A stretch of DNA of 13,640 bases from an uncultured Actinotalea sp. Lineage in GTDB: Bacteria > Actinomycetota > Actinomycetes > Actinomycetales > Cellulomonadaceae. The notes below the pieces were generated by a model that was given only the letters and a program-made list of their open reading frames with translations, was not told the origin of the DNA and did no database searches. Below, piece after piece: positions 12,331 to 13,640 of this stretch (positions are counted from its first letter, which is position 1; the number at the start of each line of letters is the position of its first letter). Both the position numbers and the translations under genes were made by a program. Location: assembly GCF_946885855.1 (NCBI RefSeq), contig NZ_CAMPHH010000069.1:1-13640 (forward strand), in the 5' to 3' direction.

Positions 12331-12447
12331 GGGCGCCGGCACCCCGCCGGGACGTTCGGCCCTCACGGCGGGCCGGGCCGGCCTGTTCGCTGGGAGCCAG
12401 GGGCAGACCACCCTGTCCCTCCACGTCAACGGCGACTGGAGGTCACC

Positions 12448-13503
12448 ATGAAGGCTCTCGTCTACCACGGGCCCGGCTCGAAGGCCTGGGAGGACGTCCC
12501 CGACCCGCACGTCAAGGCGCCCACGGACGCCGTGGTGAAGGTCGACACGACCACGATCTGCGGGACGGACCTGCACATCCTCAAGGGCGACGTCGCCGCG
12601 GTGACCGAGGGCCGGGTCCTGGGCCACGAGGGCGTGGGCACCGTCGTCGAAGTCGGCTCGTCGGTCCAGAACCACCAGGTCGGCGACCGCGTCATCATCT
12701 CGTGCATCTCCTCGTGCGGCGTCTGCGTCTACTGCCGCACCGGCAACCCGTCGCACTGCCTGGCCGACGAGGGCGCGTCGGGGATCGGCTGGATCCTCGG
12801 GCACCTCATCGACGGCACGCAGGCCGAGTACGTGCGCATCCCGTTCGCCGACAGCTCGCTGTACGCGCTGCCGGAGGGCGTGCCGGACGAGGCGGGCATC
12901 CTCCTGTCCGACATCTTCCCGACGGGCTTCGAGATGGGCGTGCAGTACGGCGCCGTGAAGCCCGGTGACACCGTCGCCGTCGTCGGGGCCGGACCGGTCG
13001 GGCTGGCCGTCATGGCCACGGCCGGCCTGTACGGCGCGGCGCAGGTCATCGCGATCGACCTGGACGAGAACCGGATCGAGAAGGCGAAGACCCTCGGCGC
13101 GACGCACGGCGTGAACTCGGGGTCACCGGACTGGAAGGACCAGGTCATGGCCCTGACGGACGGCTACGGGGTGGACGTCGCGGTCGAGGCCGTGGGGGTC
13201 CCGGCCACGTTCCGCATGTGCACCGACATGGTCAGGCCCGGCGGTCATGTCGCGAACGTCGGCGTCCACGGGCACCCGGTCGAGCTGCCGATCCAGGACC
13301 TGTGGATCGCGAACCTCACGATCACCACGGGGCTGGTCAACACGACGACGCTCGCGATGCTGCTCAAGCTCGCGCGCCAGGGCAAGCTGCCGGTCGAGGC
13401 GTTCGTGACGCACCGCTTCACGTTCGACCAGGTGCTCGACGCCTACCAGACGTTCGGGGACGCGGCGGCGACCAAGGCGCTCAAGGTCGCGATCGCCCAC
13501 TGA
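12448..13503 (+). CDS. Zinc-dependent alcohol dehydrogenase (medium-chain, MDR superfamily)
   Basis: A 351-residue cytosolic NAD(P)-dependent dehydrogenase. Catalytic-zinc ligands are Cys38 (in ICGTDLHILKGD) and His60-Glu61 (in LGHEGVGTVVEVG), with Asp155 (LLSDIFPTG) at the place of the third ligand. Structural zinc is held by Cys90, Cys93, Cys96 and Cys104, with the usual 3-3-8 spacing. The Rossmann motif GAGPVG (180-185) is followed by IAIDLDENR, where the acidic residue favours NAD. The sequence type (GNPSHC, ASGIGWILGHLIDGTQAEYVR) is that of bacterial secondary or short-chain alcohol dehydrogenases, sometimes annotated for ethanol, butanediol or formaldehyde-type substrates; the exact one is unknown. 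The ATG at 12448 follows GGAGGT (12438-12443). It is probably a single-gene transcript, closed by the hairpin at 13517-13559. Confidence 0.95.
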   Translation: MKALVYHGPGSKAWEDVPDPHVKAPTDAVVKVDTTTICGTDLHILKGDVAAVTEGRVLGHEGVGTVVEVGSSVQNHQVGDRVIISCISSCGVCVYCRTGNPSHCLADEGASGIGWILGHLIDGTQAEYVRIPFADSSLYALPEGVPDEAGILLSDIFPTGFEMGVQYGAVKPGDTVAVVGAGPVGLAVMATAGLYGAAQVIAIDLDENRIEKAKTLGATHGVNSGSPDWKDQVMALTDGYGVDVAVEAVGVPATFRMCTDMVRPGGHVANVGVHGHPVELPIQDLWIANLTITTGLVNTTTLAMLLKLARQGKLPVEAFVTHRFTFDQVLDAYQTFGDAAATKALKVAIAH

Positions 13504-13516
13504 CCCCGGGGTCCGC

Positions 13517-13559
13517 CCGCCGGCCCGGTCGCCCCTCGGCGGGGCGGCCGGGCCGGCGG
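13517..13559 (+). terminator. Strong hairpin after the alcohol dehydrogenase gene
   Basis: The arms 13517-13535 and 13541-13559 pair along 19 positions: 12 Watson-Crick pairs, one T-G wobble (13529/13547), then six more, closed by a 5-nt loop (tcggc). It starts 14 nt after the stop. This is the best stem in the window and almost certainly a terminator or transcript-end stabiliser, though no T-tract follows. Confidence 0.7.
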
Positions 13560-13590
13560 CGTGCACGGCCCGTCGCGCGAGGGCGTCGCG

Positions 13591-13639
13591 GGGCCCAGGA
13601 GGGCCCAGGAGGGCCCAGGAGGGCTCAGAGGGCTCAGGA
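13591..13639. repeat. 10-bp tandem repeat at the right edge
   Basis: Three exact gggcccagga units (13591-13620) are followed by gggctcaga (13621-13629) and gggctcagga (13630-13639). The array may continue beyond the window. No gene is seen in 13504-13640 on either strand. Confidence 0.8.
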
Positions 13640-13640
13640 G

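Noticed and set aside
9484..12447. Very long plus-strand open frame ending in the alcohol dehydrogenase
   Set aside because: The part before 12448 runs antisense to modB, modA and the regulator and out of frame over the Ppx gene; the dehydrogenase has its own GGAGGT and ATG.

Overview
The window is very GC-rich, with G or C in most third codon positions, short Shine-Dalgarno sites of the GAGGA/GGAGG type, and several genes that appear to be leaderless. This, with the gene content (HTH-Mop molybdate regulator, DUF2807 lipoprotein, DUF4921 GalT-like protein, Ppx/GppA phosphatase), fits a chromosome of a high-GC actinomycete, perhaps near Cellulomonadaceae. The genus is a guess from general appearance. 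No RNA gene, CRISPR array, insertion sequence, phage gene or att site was seen.

Left part (1-6364). A secreted LolA/RseB-like lipoprotein-carrier protein runs off the left edge on the minus strand (1-1198). Divergent from it are a COG4119-type Nudix hydrolase (1304-1777), a DUF2807 lipoprotein with seven regularly spaced Gly-Ser-Gly turns (1950-2765), and a GalT-like DUF4921 nucleotidyltransferase (from 2811). The GalT-like frame has no stop where its domain ends (about 4133). It stays open to 5114, through an antisense PRC-barrel-like gene (4137-4472) and into a GyrI-like ligand-binding gene with its own strong ribosome binding site (4650-5114). An SMC-like AAA ATPase follows (5207-6364).

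Middle (6425-11183), all minus strand: an SDR oxidoreductase, a second Nudix hydrolase, and a compact molybdate-uptake operon. In transcription order the operon is HTH-Mop regulator, modA, modB, modC, with 4, 23 and 4 nt overlaps. The regulator senses oxyanion through its Mop domain (family knowledge), ModA binds molybdate outside the membrane, ModB forms the channel, and ModC drives transport and carries its own TOBE domain. A 14-bp dyad overlaps the inferred operon promoter and is a good candidate operator.

Right part (11348-13503), plus strand: a Ppx/GppA-family phosphatase, divergent from the mod operon, and a zinc-dependent alcohol dehydrogenase followed by a very strong hairpin. The right edge holds a short 10-bp tandem repeat.

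No stretch longer than about 200 bases lacks a gene. Most of the window is ordinary chromosomal housekeeping and transport. I do not see a convincing new multi-gene system. The most unusual points are the lost stop and read-through reading frame at 2811-5114 and the promoter/operator arrangement of the mod operon.
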